Below are positions 34,298 through 45,840 of a stretch of DNA of 64,000 nucleotides, piece by piece. Each line of letters opens with the position of its first letter. The stretch's first letter is position 1. The position numbers and the translations under genes are program-made. A model generated the notes under the pieces. That model was not told the DNA's origin and did no database searches. It saw nothing but the letters and a program-made list of their open reading frames with translations. Source of the DNA: Kalaharituber pfeilii (lineage: Eukaryota > Ascomycota > Pezizomycetes > Pezizales > Pezizaceae); assembly GCA_015179045.1 (NCBI GenBank), contig WHUZ01000002.1, positions 620,001 to 684,000 on the forward strand, given 5' to 3'.

Positions 34298-36023
34298 CTA
34301 AGCTCTCGCAATCCATCCACTATGTACGAAGAAGTCATGTATCCTGGAGACTTTATTGACATCAATCTAGTGTCAGGTTGGTCAGTACTTCTAAACATAG
34401 TCAGATTTGAGCTGAAAAGAAAGCTTACAGAGCAAAGTTCTCTAGTGGCACGTTTCTTCAGCACTCCTCCCTGTTTCAGGGCCTCCTTGATCAATTGCTC
34501 CTTGATTGTAAGATATGGTTTAGGCTTTATCCTTAAATTGATGCACAATTGCTGTTCTGCAGGTGAAAGCAGATGGAAATCACTGGTGTTTTCAGCCGTC
34601 AATGGAAGCGGTTGCCAAGGGCCACCTACAACCATACTAACTGGTCCCTTCTTCTGTACTGCAGGGGATGAGGCTGATGGTGAAGCTGATGCACCAGGAG
34701 TCGGGGATAAAGAGGATCCTGGATTTTTCCCAGAAAGTACAGACAGCGGATTTGACGGATCTGGAGCGGCGGTAAGTAGAGGGCCTAGAGGTGGGGGCGC
34801 CTCAACAGGAGGTGTGGCTTTCGAATATCGGTGAGATAGGCGATCCATATTCCCTAATGCATTCTTCAAAGCGATGCTCTATAAGTCCCCAGTTAGTGAC
34901 ATGGAGTGTTTTCACAGAAGATGCATAGAAACTATCGTACCCTCTGGGCTTTTTCCAATTCGTAATTAGCCCCTCCCTCAAAAGTGATTATTCCATTCTT
35001 CCTCCATTCTTGCAATTGAGAGACTGCTTGACGTAATGTATGTTCCCTCACAAGACCTTCGGAGAACTCTTCGTAATCCCTCTTGTTCATTAATCTTGCA
35101 AACGGCTTTGATTTATTGAGCAAATCTCTCTCTTCCTTAGTTCGTTTTTTATCAATTGCTTGATTTTTCCTGTACTCCAACAGCCCATGCTCAAAAAGCA
35201 CACGTTTCCGCAAGGCTCGCTGTGTTAGTTTTGAATTGTAAATATCCATGACAATTAGTTTAAGCTCCACTTCTGGCTCCAATTGACCCGTGACTGGGTT
35301 AATCCCATCACCTGGTTCAAAGTACATGGCAGCTACCGCATGCTCTCCATCATTATCGAATTCTGTTTCGAATTCTAAACGACCTGGCATGTATCCTTGA
35401 ACTTCGTGGCATGACGGACCGCTTGTTGTAGGCTTCTGCTTAGGAGGGAGTGGTGAAGCATTTAATGCAGCCTTCTTTGCATCAATTCTTCTCTTCTTTT
35501 TTGCTTGGAACTCTTCCTTGGGTATTTTGTCCAATCCACCAGTGTCATTAGGATCGCATAGTTCCGGTAACGGGAATTTTGATGAATTGATATATGTATC
35601 AATATAGTGTTGTTTGACCTCGTCCTTATCTCTTCCACCCCCAATATGATCCGCAATATCTGCCCACGAACCAAGTCCATATATTTCAGCACCTTCAAGG
35701 AGCAGAAGTTCCTCATCCGCTCCCCAATCCGGATCAAATATAGGCACTGAATGCTGTTCTATGACGTGGTATGAATGTGTAGAGCAGTTGTGATTCCCGC
35801 TCTGTGCCCCACTGGTGAAGCAAGGAACGCAAAGATCGTACTCGGTACATGCTGGATGAGCACAACGTATTCGCACCTGGTGCGATAAGTCAGCTTCGCT
35901 ATGCATGTTCACTTCATAACCTCAGAGTACACATACCGTCGCCGTAACATCCACGGCGCAAACATCGCAATGGCAGCGCACGCCAGGCTCCGCCTTCGAG
36001 GCCTTCTTTTTAATGACTGTCAT
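34298..36023 (-). CDS. ADA2: Transcriptional adaptor 2 (SAGA/ADA histone acetyltransferase subunit)
   Basis: Adaptor that binds Gcn5 and stimulates nucleosome acetylation in SAGA. Four exons on the minus strand: 36023-35937, 35876-34941, 34878 to about 34427, and about 34374-34298. Order of domains: ZZ zinc finger ([39 protein letters not shown]), SANT domain ([29 protein letters not shown]), a conserved middle ([26 protein letters not shown]-like [18 protein letters not shown]), a Pro/Ser-rich linker and a C-terminal SWIRM domain ([40 protein letters not shown]). The ATG at 36023 opens the ZZ exon directly. All signature cysteines are present. Length about 520 residues, normal for filamentous fungi. 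Confidence 0.95.
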
Positions 36024-37460
36024 TGGAAGGTATATGCCCGAAGATTAGGAGGGTGTGATTTGAGGTTCTAAGAAGGGAATAGGTGGGGGGGCGGCCTTGA
36101 TAACGGCGTAGACGTAGGTCCGGGGTACTGGTCTAAAGAGGTAAATGGGACGATAACAATGTTTTGTTTCTAGCCTTGTCGGTCATTATATTCGCGATGG
36201 CCAGTTGCTTGTGCTGCTGAAACGCGTTTCTGGAGTTACTCGATGTTATGTAATCTGGCGGCTGTCCAATCACAAACTTAGTAGCATTTAGCCGCGGACC
36301 AATGGACACACATTCGGAAGCACTTACTCCTGCTGCTCCTTATTCATGCGTCTTGTATTTTGCTTTTCAAGAGTTCCTTCTCACGCTTGTCCATTGTGGC
36401 AAAACATACTCTGGGGCCAAGGAGAATACCAAAGTTCTTGCGTTCTCCAGCCTCATTTGCACTAGCCACCGTCGCCGTGAGCTTAGCTGCTCCCTATCAT
36501 AATGAGGCTCATAAATTACAATAGATTGTTTCCACACATTTATTTTTATGTAAGAGAAAGCGGCCAAAATAAATTAAAAAAAAATAAAATAGATTGATAA
36601 AAATAGCTTAGTCCCTCGAGCACTTTAGGAGCGATGGAACTTCGAATAAGAAGTAGCTATAGCACCGCCAGCCACGGTTTCGCCCGCAGCCCGTTAGCAG
36701 TTGAGTGTGAAGATTGAGAAGCTCAAGCAGTTTGGATCTTGCTGCAGCGCAGATCTACAATACAGCATCTTTCTCTGCTCTCTTTTTTCTCCTTGCCTTA
36801 GATTTTTCCGCTCCAGGCTGTGTGGGATGGCTAATGCTCCAGAAAAATTTGTGGCCGGCGCGGGGTGTCAGGGGGGCAACAGGGCAGGTGGATGAAGTAA
36901 TAGGCGAGAATACATGTTCGAATACCTAGGTGCACAGTGACTTTTTATTTATTTCTTTTTTATATAGTTCTCCAGGCACTGTAGTTACACCATATATAGC
37001 AATTATAGACACAGACATAGTCTCGTAAAGAGGGCCTGGTTTACAAGATCAATTGACACAAACCATCAATTTGCAATTGGATAATTATCTCCCAATTATA
37101 TCTTTACCACCTTGGATGAGATCTTCTTTCCTTCATTCCTCAATTTAAAGTATTGAATGGTTATATGATAGATATATGAGCTAGAGATATATTATTTGTT
37201 AAGAAATAATATAAAATAGAAAGACTATTCGTGACTTTGTGCCATTATTCCTTGATCCTTTCCCCTTACCGGCCTTTTGTGTTTGGTACCTCATGCATTC
37301 TACTGATCGCACAAGCAGTTCGTAGACATTATAGGTCATCTCAATATCAAACTCAGTCCCGATAAGTAGTAAGGTTTCCAAACCGTGTGAATTCAATTCC
37401 CCAACCTCACATTTCATCCGAAAGCTGCTCCCGCTCATCCCCCTTCTCATTCCCTTCCAT
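36024..37460. other. Intergenic, ADA2 promoter and MPDU1 3' region
   Basis: 1.4 kb, very AT-rich in 36530-36610 and 36930-37240. No ORF with family resemblance; nothing else recognised. Confidence 0.5.
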
Positions 37461-38276
37461 TCATGCCTTCTTCCTCTCCTTAGTCACCTCCTTGGGTGCC
37501 CCACTATTATTCCAAAACATCACCATCTGCCCCGCCAATACCGCATTCAGCGCCGCCCCCCCGATGAACCCCGCCAAAATCAATACATCATCAACCTCTG
37601 CCAGCGTCGTAAATACCCTTGCCAGACTCCCCGCCAGATAATTAAACACCGCAAATGCGCTGAGTTGGCCCGTACTCTTTGCTCTTTGCACCTCGGCGAT
37701 TTGCGGTACCTTGCTCGCTAGGTTAAGCGGCAGCGTCGCCATCTGCAGCAGTTGCAGGGTATTGCTCGAGACCACGTCGGGCGAAAACAGCGCGTATGCC
37801 GCTGCTGCAACACCTGCGACAAAGATCGCCGGCCACGGCACTCCGCGAGTGCTCGATTTTGACGAGAACGTCAACACCATAACCGCGATTGCGACGTTCT
37901 GGATCAATATGAGCGCAGTCTCGCCGTATGTGCTGAACGGGTTTCCCTTGCGGAAGTTGTACGCCAGATTGATTGCGTACGCTGTCGTCTCGAGCAGGTA
38001 GCTGAGGAACGACACTCCCTGTGCAGAGCGGGCATTGAGCAGTTTGAGAAGCTGTGGAATTTTAACAACGGAGGATGCAGCGATGATGCCGATACCGATA
38101 GCTTTCGATACCGCGAGCTTAATGCAGCTGGGGGAGGCAAGTGGGTTTATGTCGTCGATGAGGATCTGGTAACACTTTGGAGTCAAGAGGGCAGTGAGTG
38201 GCTCTTGGATGGCGGGGGGGAGGGAATGAGTGATCGGCTGAAGGTAGGGGCGGACAATAGCGAAGGGGTCGACCAT
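37461..38276 (-). CDS. MPDU1/Lec35-like PQ-loop membrane protein
   Basis: Uninterrupted 271-residue ORF. Homologue of mannose-P-dolichol utilisation defect 1, an ER membrane protein that lets dolichol-phosphate-mannose and -glucose be used by luminal glycosyltransferases. Two PQ-loop units are visible: SSVVKIPQLLKLLNARSAQG followed by VSFLSYLLETTAYAINLAYN, and ASKVPQIAEVQRAKSTGQLS followed by FAVFNYLAGSLARVFTTLAE. About seven hydrophobic segments; the short C-terminal tail is basic (KEVTKERKKA), compatible with ER retention by a dilysine-like signal. The ATG at 38276 is the first in frame. Functionally related to the PMT1-type gene at 5896, which needs the same donor, but the two are not clustered. 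Confidence 0.9.
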   Translation of the reverse strand: MVDPFAIVRPYLQPITHSLPPAIQEPLTALLTPKCYQILIDDINPLASPSCIKLAVSKAIGIGIIAASSVVKIPQLLKLLNARSAQGVSFLSYLLETTAYAINLAYNFRKGNPFSTYGETALILIQNVAIAVMVLTFSSKSSTRGVPWPAIFVAGVAAAAYALFSPDVVSSNTLQLLQMATLPLNLASKVPQIAEVQRAKSTGQLSAFAVFNYLAGSLARVFTTLAEVDDVLILAGFIGGAALNAVLAGQMVMFWNNSGAPKEVTKERKKA

Positions 38277-38887
38277 TGTGCTGATAGTGGGTGAAGGATT
38301 GGTAGAGGTGAAAAGCTTAATCTAGCAGTTAGAGCAGATAGTTAAGCTATGTGGTAGAGCAATGGCACCTTGGGGAAGTGAGAACTACCTTATTTATGAA
38401 GTCAACCCTCTGCTCTCGAATTCACAAGCTTTCCTACAACCTGAGAGAGAAAAAAAATTCAACTCACTTCGTTCTCCCTCAAATCTCAACGCTGACTTGG
38501 AGATATTTGTTGATGGTTGAAGTCGGAGCTCCAAGGTGATGGAGTGAAAGGCTCTAGAAGCACGTGGGGGCTATTGCCGCAGTTGCAAGGTGTCAACTTA
38601 GGGTAACCCAACAAAACTCCCATTGGAATACTTGCAAATAAACATTACAAATATATCTTGACATAAATATCTTGGGTCAACCCTATCTGATACTTTCTGG
38701 AGTACAGTATTTTCGTTCCATATACAGCAGCCTCAACTTAATTTTGACAGCTTTGAAAATCGTAATTTTATTTAGCACCAATATATTTTGAAGCAGAGTA
38801 ACAGTTCAAACACACCCAGTAAGATGTGGACAATTGAAGACAATTCCTTCTGATTGGCATAGTAACAACATTGACTCGGCCAAACCA
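38277..38887. other. Intergenic, MPDU1 promoter
   Basis: 0.6 kb; contains a CACGTG core near 38562 and AT-rich sequence next to the SET gene 3' end. Nothing else seen. Confidence 0.5.
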
Positions 38888-40540
38888 TTACAGAGGGTAC
38901 TCAGGCATCACCTTAGCTCCCAAGATCTGGTTCACCTCAGCCGGCCACTGCTCATTACAGAGGGGGCACCAACAAGGAGGCAGTCTTGCCGCCACTATCC
39001 TTCGTAGCCTCTCTTGCAGCGGCACATTTCTTACAGGGCCTATGAACGACACTGTTATTTGTTCGCCTTCCTTAATGTCCTGTAACGCATACAATGATTC
39101 TTCCTGTGGTTTTGGTTTCCCCTCATCTACAGGTCTTCCGATTACCGCATTAGGAACGCAAGAGTGGGCGTAGAACGGACCCAAGGAGTAAATCATTCGA
39201 AGGCCATTGATATCCCGCATCGCGCTCAACCATTTGGCCTTGAGCGCAAACAAAACCCACGTATCGAAATAACGGTGGCTGAAAATGTCAATTCCCAAAG
39301 AAAGCAGTGAGCGCCATGGAATGAGATAATCCTCTTCCAAGTCCAACGGGTATCTAACATCCTCGCTATACGGCCCACGGATGCATCGAAGCGCATCTAC
39401 ACTGAGTGGATGACAATTTGCGTCAGGCATAAGTGCATGACTGGCAACCTTCACCAGAAACAATGGAAATAAATTCCCGTTTGCAGCGCAAGAGTATGCT
39501 GAAGTGTAAACTTTCTGGTGAGTTAGCATATGCGGATTACGGTCTCCGTACTGGCATTGACGGCTACAGTATACGGTGGGTGCAAATGGCGTATCATCCT
39601 TTGAGTGGTTCACTGCATGCCAGCAACAGACACGGCCACTGATAGGGCTGAACTGTGTTACTCTAGTATAGCAATTGCTGCAGTAATAGGGCGGATCTCT
39701 GTTCCCTGTATCTTGGACCACAAGCGTTGCTCTGTCTGTGATGATGCGGCCGTCACTCGGGATGGGTTCGACCGCGAAGAGGCCTGCGGTGTTGTCAGGA
39801 TCCGGCAGTGGCCTTATCTGTACCTTTGCTTCGTGGTCTATGGCATTTCGCAAGAAATGCGTCAGATTTCTGCACCCTTCCCGTGTCCAATCTATTTCGG
39901 TGACATTCGCAAAGAACTTTGTGCGATTTTGCCAAAATCCAATAATATTTTGACCTGCATCTCGTATTTGCTGTCTTAATTGTGGGCTACCTCCCACCCT
40001 ATATCGCGCTATAAAATCATCAAGGGTAGTTTTATAATCTGGCACATTTTCATAGGCTCCATTGAGAGTCTGTCTCCACTTCTCAGCTCTCGTGGCTGGC
40101 GTACCCAAAGCCTGGAACGCCAAAAGCGCAAGAACAGCTGATTTTGCAGCAGCCATCTGGTAGTTTTCCGTGTCATCGGGATATCCTGTACTTGTCCATT
40201 CTGGGTCGGCTTTCATCCGGCGGGCGCGGTCAGGAACCTTGTCTACCCGAAGGTGCGAGGGCGCAGGGCGAAATCCCTCTATGAATTCGCCGAGCAGTAC
40301 ACCGCGTAGGGCGTCCCCGAGCGCTAATTCAGGGTAATCATGTAGCAGTAACTCCCCCCTCAAATGAAAGAGACATGGCACGAGTTGGTATCGGTAGTAA
40401 ATAAGATGCGTCAGGAACGTATAACGTTGCTGAAGGGACTGAGCTGGAAAGGGAGTTTGCTCGGCTCCAGGGGCTGATCCCCTTGTTCTGTTTTCTATAT
40501 TTCCCTCGGAACGTGGGACGCGGAGGCCTATACCAGACAT
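38888..40540 (-). CDS. SET-domain protein with internal zinc-binding insert
   Basis: Single-exon ORF of 550 residues. A helical N-terminal half (residues 1-230) precedes a split SET domain: AGLFAVEPIPSDGRII near residue 250, a Cys/His-rich MYND-like insert (YYCSNCYTRV, GRVCCWHAVNH, VYCSRQCQYG), then LGPFYAHSCVPNAVIG, LYALQDIKEGEQITVSF and a post-SET-like PPCWCPLC. This is the arrangement of SMYD-type or SET5-like fungal methyltransferases. Two motif departures: the usual NHSC core reads AHSC, and the catalytic-tyrosine position of the last SET motif reads Phe (TVSF). This may mean altered or lost lysine methyltransferase activity. Substrate unknown. No Met-proximal targeting signal is seen. 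Confidence 0.82.
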   Translation of the reverse strand: MSGIGLRVPRSEGNIENRTRGSAPGAEQTPFPAQSLQQRYTFLTHLIYYRYQLVPCLFHLRGELLLHDYPELALGDALRGVLLGEFIEGFRPAPSHLRVDKVPDRARRMKADPEWTSTGYPDDTENYQMAAAKSAVLALLAFQALGTPATRAEKWRQTLNGAYENVPDYKTTLDDFIARYRVGGSPQLRQQIRDAGQNIIGFWQNRTKFFANVTEIDWTREGCRNLTHFLRNAIDHEAKVQIRPLPDPDNTAGLFAVEPIPSDGRIITDRATLVVQDTGNRDPPYYCSNCYTRVTQFSPISGRVCCWHAVNHSKDDTPFAPTVYCSRQCQYGDRNPHMLTHQKVYTSAYSCAANGNLFPLFLVKVASHALMPDANCHPLSVDALRCIRGPYSEDVRYPLDLEEDYLIPWRSLLSLGIDIFSHRYFDTWVLFALKAKWLSAMRDINGLRMIYSLGPFYAHSCVPNAVIGRPVDEGKPKPQEESLYALQDIKEGEQITVSFIGPVRNVPLQERLRRIVAARLPPCWCPLCNEQWPAEVNQILGAKVMPEYPL

Positions 40541-41793
40541 ACTGGAAATGTAATCGAATACGAAGAGAATGATATTCTGTCACAAAGAGTTTAAGTAGTC
40601 AGCGGGCCTGGCTTGTCGAAATCCAAAAGTGAGCTGAGATTGCGCAGAGTATCCTCTATAGAGAGCAAGTGTCTGGCAAAGACTGTATATAGGCACGAAG
40701 TGTATATATCCGGGTGATGGACGACCTGTAGGTACTGTCCTTTTCTCGTGTCAAAACGATTCGAAGTCTTTTGCTCCTCACCACGAATGGCTCAAAAACA
40801 TACATTAAACTACAGTTAAAGACAAAGGGTATTGGTAGCTAGGGTCTGACAGCCCTTCAAGCAAAAATCCTATTATACGTGTGACTTTAAGCCATCTCAG
40901 GGTTAGTTTTCTTTGTTCGTTTCTCTCAACGGGGCATAATCACTTGTGTGCACGTGCAGAGTGGTAAAGCACCAAAACCTAATTTCTTTGTTCATTATTG
41001 GACCTTATCTACTGGCTTTTGCAACAAGTACCTATCATTGAGTAATTCTGCCTGCAATCTGGTGACAATCTTCAGTGTAAGCTATTGTTCCTGGGAATTA
41101 CCGAGTTGCAAGTTTGTGAATTGAGTTATTGTAACAGAGAGGACAAGATTTCAGCTATGATTTCTGGGGGGATGATTATGTAATCGCATAATACCCCCAT
41201 CCTTCCCCGAATCTTTCCTCCGATTGGCTACAGCTTAATAATAAATTAACATGCCCTTTCGAAACTCTTGAGAATGTCATGGCTGCGAAGGCCTAAGTAT
41301 GAGTCGTACGGAAGGCTGGTTCATTCGCACTTTTTTTTATAATCATGCTCGTTGATCAGTGATTTCAAGATACGAAAGAGGCTATCAAAAACTCTCACAT
41401 ATAATAGATCCCATAAACTATTGTTGCTCAAGCTCAGTGGTAAGTGTTAGTAACGAGACTGCGGTTGACGTACAAACTTGTATGGGAAACAGGGATTGCT
41501 GCTGAAATTTACTATGTGAAACCCTATGACCCGACACTATACTTCAAAAATGTGATCACAACAAGCTTCCTACGCCTTATTCGGGTTTTTGCAAGCCTTT
41601 AAAAAAATCTATCAAGCTCTCCAAAACTGCGTTTTATTGCTAAGCACGAAAGTCTAAAGAAATTCACAAAAACAAATGAAAGTCAGAAACCCATTTTGTT
41701 CCAAACTATTACCCTTAACCATCTATCAGCACAGCCTATCCATATCACCCATTTAAGTAAATGAATAGTAACAATTAGTACGCATTCAAATCT
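40541..41793. other. Intergenic, SET gene promoter and ARG8 3' region
   Basis: 1.25 kb, AT-rich. A CACGTG core lies near 40953. No coding, tRNA or repeat signal recognised. Confidence 0.5.
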
Positions 41794-43305
41794 CTACTTC
41801 CGCTCCTCCGCTAACCATTCTCCCATTGCCTCCTCAAATATGTTTAACCCTTCCATCGCAACCTCCCTCTCAATCACCAGTGGCGGGACTAATCGCACCG
41901 TGTTCGTCCCCGCTGTGATAATCAACAAGCCTCGCTCCCTTGCCGCCTTAACCAAACTAGTTGGATCTCTGTCGAGTTGTACACCAATGATAAGGCCCTT
42001 CCCACGAACATCCTTAATAACGTCAGGATACTTCTCTTGTAGCTTGGCTAAGCGAGTGCGGAAGAGCATTCCTGTAGCTTCCACCTCAGCAAGCAGTTTC
42101 GGGTCAGATAGCCGCCCGAGGACGTAATGTGCCAGCCTGCTCGCGAGCGGGTTCCCACCAAACGTAGTCCCGTGATCGCCTGTCACAATTTTCTGCGCGA
42201 CCGCCTCCGTGACGATGGTTGCGCCAATCGGAAACCCATTTCCGAGTGCCTTTGCGGTAGTAAGTATATCCGGGTTGGCCTCCTTTGGATAATGTGCGTG
42301 TGCCCATAACTTTCCAGTACGGCCCATACCGCATTGAATCTCATCATAGATGAGCACTGCGCCAACATCTGTGCATCGGCGGCGGAGAGCGAGCAGGAAT
42401 TCAGGTGTTGCTACGTTGACACCACCTTCACCTTGGATAGGCTCAACGATGACACCGCATGTATTCTCGGTGATCAGGGTGTCAAGCGCTGCAACGTCAT
42501 TAAACATGCCGTGCTTAAAGCCGGGGACCATGGGAGCAAAGGGCTTTTGGTACTTTGGATTTGGCGTGGCAGAGAGTGAGCCCATTGTGCGACCATGGAA
42601 TGAGTTCCCGAAAGATACGACCTCGAACTTGGTGCATGTCTCCGGGGCCGAGGTTGTCCCAGTCACGATTTTGCCGACTTTACGTGCGAACTTGATTGCA
42701 GCTTCGTTAGCCTCAGAGCCGGAGTTGCAGACGAACACCCGAGAGGCGTTTGCCATTGCGCCGGATTCAAGGGTCTTTTCAACGAGGGAGCGAGAGAGTG
42801 CGCCCGTCCATGGATTATGATAGAGGTTGGATGTGTGGATGACACTTTTGGCTTGATCATTGAGAATGCGGAGGAATTCGGGGTCGCCGTGGCCCAGTGC
42901 TGTCACGGCGATTCCGGCGGTGAAGTCGATGTAGCGGCGGTTCTCGAGATCCCACAGGTGCGAGCCTGAGGCTTTAGTGAAGACCGGGCTTGGACGGACA
43001 TACGTTGCGACCATGTACGGGGTGTGGGAGCCGATCAGTGCAGCCGAGGCGGAGTCAGCGGCAGGGTCAGCATTGGGGAGACGGGCTTCGTGCTAGGCTC
43101 GTCAGGTTCAGCTTTCCAGAGGCCGCGGGGGAGGGGGATGCATATGAGTTACCTGAATTTGATCCTGGACCTCCTGCGGGAGATGTGAGGATGCTGCTGA
43201 TAGCGCTCGCGTCTGGAATTGGAATTGCGCCACAGACCTGGCCGAGCGGGCCGCCAGCAGCTGGGCTGTGACTCGCGAGCGAGCGATGGCTGCAGAGAAT
43301 GACAT
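41794..43305 (-). CDS. ARG8: Acetylornithine aminotransferase, mitochondrial
   Basis: PLP enzyme that converts N-acetylglutamate semialdehyde to N-acetylornithine in arginine synthesis. Two exons, 43305-43153 and 43092-41794, separated by a 60-nt intron (GTAACT...CCTAG). The first 45 residues (MSFSAAIARSRVTAQLLAAR, then SARSVAQFQFQTRALS) form a typical mitochondrial presequence. Class III aminotransferase signatures: FTAGIAVTALGH, VCNSGSEANEAAIKFARK, SFHGRTMGSLSATPNPKYQ, EPIQGEGGV, LIYDEIQCGMGRTG, and the PLP lysine in TTAKALGNGFPIGA. Length 483 residues, normal. The ATG at 43305 was preferred since it begins the presequence. A Gcn4/CPC1-type site lies 277 bp upstream. Ornithine aminotransferase is less likely given the GSEANEAAIK and KLWAHAHYP context. 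Confidence 0.95.
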
Positions 43306-44085
43306 TCTCAATACCACCCTTTTCTGCTCGTTCCTCTTCTAGTGAGCTTGTTGCGGTGTAGGCTCCCGCCTCGCACTGCTGCTGTAGCGCTGCGTAGTCC
43401 TGGACTCCGGATGCAGTTGATCCGGACAGCTAACGCAACTGCGGGGCAAAGGGGGCGGGGAGGGGAATGGAAGGGGAATGGAAGGGCGAGGAAGAACTGG
43501 GAGGGGGAGGGCGGAAGAGAGGAGGGCCACGAGCAAGATATACGAGTAGTTGTGAGAGGAGCTCAAAGCTGCCGTGGGGCCTGAGTCATGCGGTGGCCTC
43601 CAGCGAGCGCTGCTGCACTTGCATTTATGATAGCCCGCGCGACATGCGGACTTACGAGCGCCATCGCACCACCTGCTGCATCGCACAGCAAATTGACGCC
43701 GAGCAAATGTCCACTATTTCTCACAATTTTTCTCGAGACGTTTCTTTTTTTGTTTTTTGCTTTTTTTTTATCTCGCTGGCGTGTCACGCCATGGCTCGTT
43801 TCGGCCGCACCAGCAGCTGCATGTAGGGCGATTGGCTGCGGGTTTATCTGATGATCGGATAGACGGGCCACTTGGTTTGACACAAGTGCTACTAGCTATA
43901 GCGTCGTTGGTGGAATATGATATGATATGATATGTTCGGTTTTGCATACATGAGTTTATTCCTGAAAAAGGCATCACTACAAAGCAGGAACCGCTGGTGA
44001 CAAGCGCGGCAGAAGTACATCCTTAAACAATCACATACCAAGCGTCCATCAGCCTGAATCCGTTCGTTACCTTTTCCTTGTCTGC
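43306..44085. other. Intergenic, ARG8 promoter
   Basis: 0.8 kb between ARG8 and the 3' end of the acidic gene. GC- and purine-rich near 43440-43520 (GGGGAATGGAAGG-type direct repeat), T-rich near 43745-43770. A TATGATATGA direct repeat lies near 43917-43932. Confidence 0.5.
43582..43588. promoter_or_regulatory. TGAGTCA, Gcn4/CPC1/CpcA-type site upstream of ARG8
   Basis: Perfect match to the TGASTCA element bound by the general amino-acid-control bZIP activator. It sits 277 bp upstream of the ARG8 ATG, a normal distance for a fungal activator site, and ARG8 orthologues are known targets of this pathway. Binding itself is inferred. Confidence 0.55.
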
Positions 44086-45840
44086 TCATTCTTGATACCT
44101 CTCCAATATATTTTTCAGTAACACATTTTTCCAATGACTAGCATAGCTGCCTGCGGTCCGCCTGTCGTTTCCGACGGCCTTCTGGACCTCCTTCCATTTG
44201 ATATCCTTCGTGATAACCTGCAGCATTGAGGCGATCTCTTTGCGCCGGAATTTTGTTTCTGACGGGCCACCAATGCTAGACCCTTTCGCCCCGTGACTCG
44301 TATATGACTTTTTTCCTATTGCTTTGGAGTTCTTCGAGGGGGCAGGCATGAACATTTTTAGACTGGATTGGCGCTTTTGGGCGTGGGTGAACAGCGGCTG
44401 TGGAATAAGTCACGATTAGCATGAACCGAGTATCAGCAGGTTACCGGGTAAGCACGCACCTCATCATCGTCGGAGATAGGAGGCATTATTGTGCTAGGTT
44501 CAAGGAAGGTTGGAGAGGCCCCTTCTTGTTTTAGTGGATATTGCTGAGGTGAAGTTGTCATTACTGGTTGTAATGCAGGAGCCGCTTCTACACGCATAAC
44601 ATTTTCAGAAGCACCCTGACTGGTATTATTCCTCAGTTGCGGAGGAAGAATAGCTGAAAGTAGCTCCTCTGTGAATCCAGCTTCACTGCCGCCTAGTTGT
44701 TTCTCCTCTCTCGATAGCGCCCCTGCTGTACGGTCAGGTTTGTCTAGTGTTGACGACTTTTCCTGTTGGGCCCGTGAAGATTTGAGATGTTCATCCAAAG
44801 CCTGCAATTGTTAACTGACTTTTTCACGAATGAGAATCTGTCAGGCTCACCTTCATTGGCCTTTCGTTCACCTTGCACCCCAACGTTCGGCCAGCCCTCT
44901 TCGTGGCACTGTTCTCCGAGCCTCTGCTAAGCCTCAAGAAAGGTCGGCGGTGCCTCTTCTTACCCTTGCCTCGTCTGCTCTTGCCCTCGCACTCATCTGA
45001 CACGCAGTTAAGGTCATCCTCTTCAAAGTCGTCGTCATCATCATCATCCATATCATCATCGTCCACATGGAAGTCCTCATCGTTATCATCATCGTCATCG
45101 ATATCCATATCCATGAAAGCATGGTCTTCGACTTCTGCAGAAACAACCGGTGCATGTATCCTTGTTGCCACGGCAGCAGCTGGAGTTTCCTGTTCACCAG
45201 CCTTGGTGCCGTCGCCGATACCTCCCTCAGGCTCATTTCTGCACACGATGGTTCCCTCGGGTTCGTTTTCGGCGGAAGGAGCTAGGTCACTCTCCTCGCT
45301 CTCTTTGTCGTTTAGGTATTCTTTGTAGGCTCTCGATAGGCGTGCGGCGCCCTCCAGACCGGCTTGTCTACGTGGGCGGCCGGAGGCATTGGATATTAGA
45401 ATCGGCTTTGCAGTGAGAAAGGGTGCCGATGGGGCATGTTGTGGTCCTGTAGTTGCTACATATCTTCATCAGGGGCCCTATAGGGGAGGGATCAATTAAA
45501 GAATATCCATCTTCATCTACTCACCTGATTTATCGTCTACGTCATCGCCGTTCCAATCCTCAGCACGCCAATTTTTATGGCCTGTCGTCTCAGCGGCAGC
45601 TCCACCACCGCTCGCCGGCGCTTCCTTCGTTGTACTTTCTTTTTTTGCTCTTGTAACTGAACCCGTCGACCCCGTTTTCTTGCCCCTCGCAGTAGAGGGC
45701 CCAGCACTCGTCGTTCTGGCACGAACAGCATCACTACTATTCCCTCTCTTGGTGTTTGTTGTGGCATTGCGGTGTTGTTGACTACTGATCTGGCTTTGGG
45801 GGCTGGTCTGGACATTCCTGCCGGAGCGTGTGGATGGCAT
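44086..45840 (-). CDS. Uncharacterised nuclear-type protein with acidic tract and Myb-like C-terminus
   Basis: Probable four-exon gene on the minus strand. Exon 1 (from 45840) starts MPSTRSGRNVQTSPQSQ and is Ser/Thr/Lys-rich. Exon 2 has ASGRPRRQAGLEGAARLSRA and RIHAPVVSAEVEDHAFMDMD, then long Asp runs (about 45110-45010) and a basic patch KSRRGKGKKRHRRPF. Exon 3 is 44807-44445 (HLKSSRAQQEKSS to PPISDDDE). Exon 4 ends with KFRRKEIASMLQVITKDIKW and VGNDRRTAGSYASHWKNVLL, which looks like a single Myb/SANT-type helix-turn-helix. The low-complexity acidic and basic blocks suggest a chromatin or nucleolar protein. I do not recognise the family; function unassigned. Exon joins are tentative. Confidence 0.6.
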
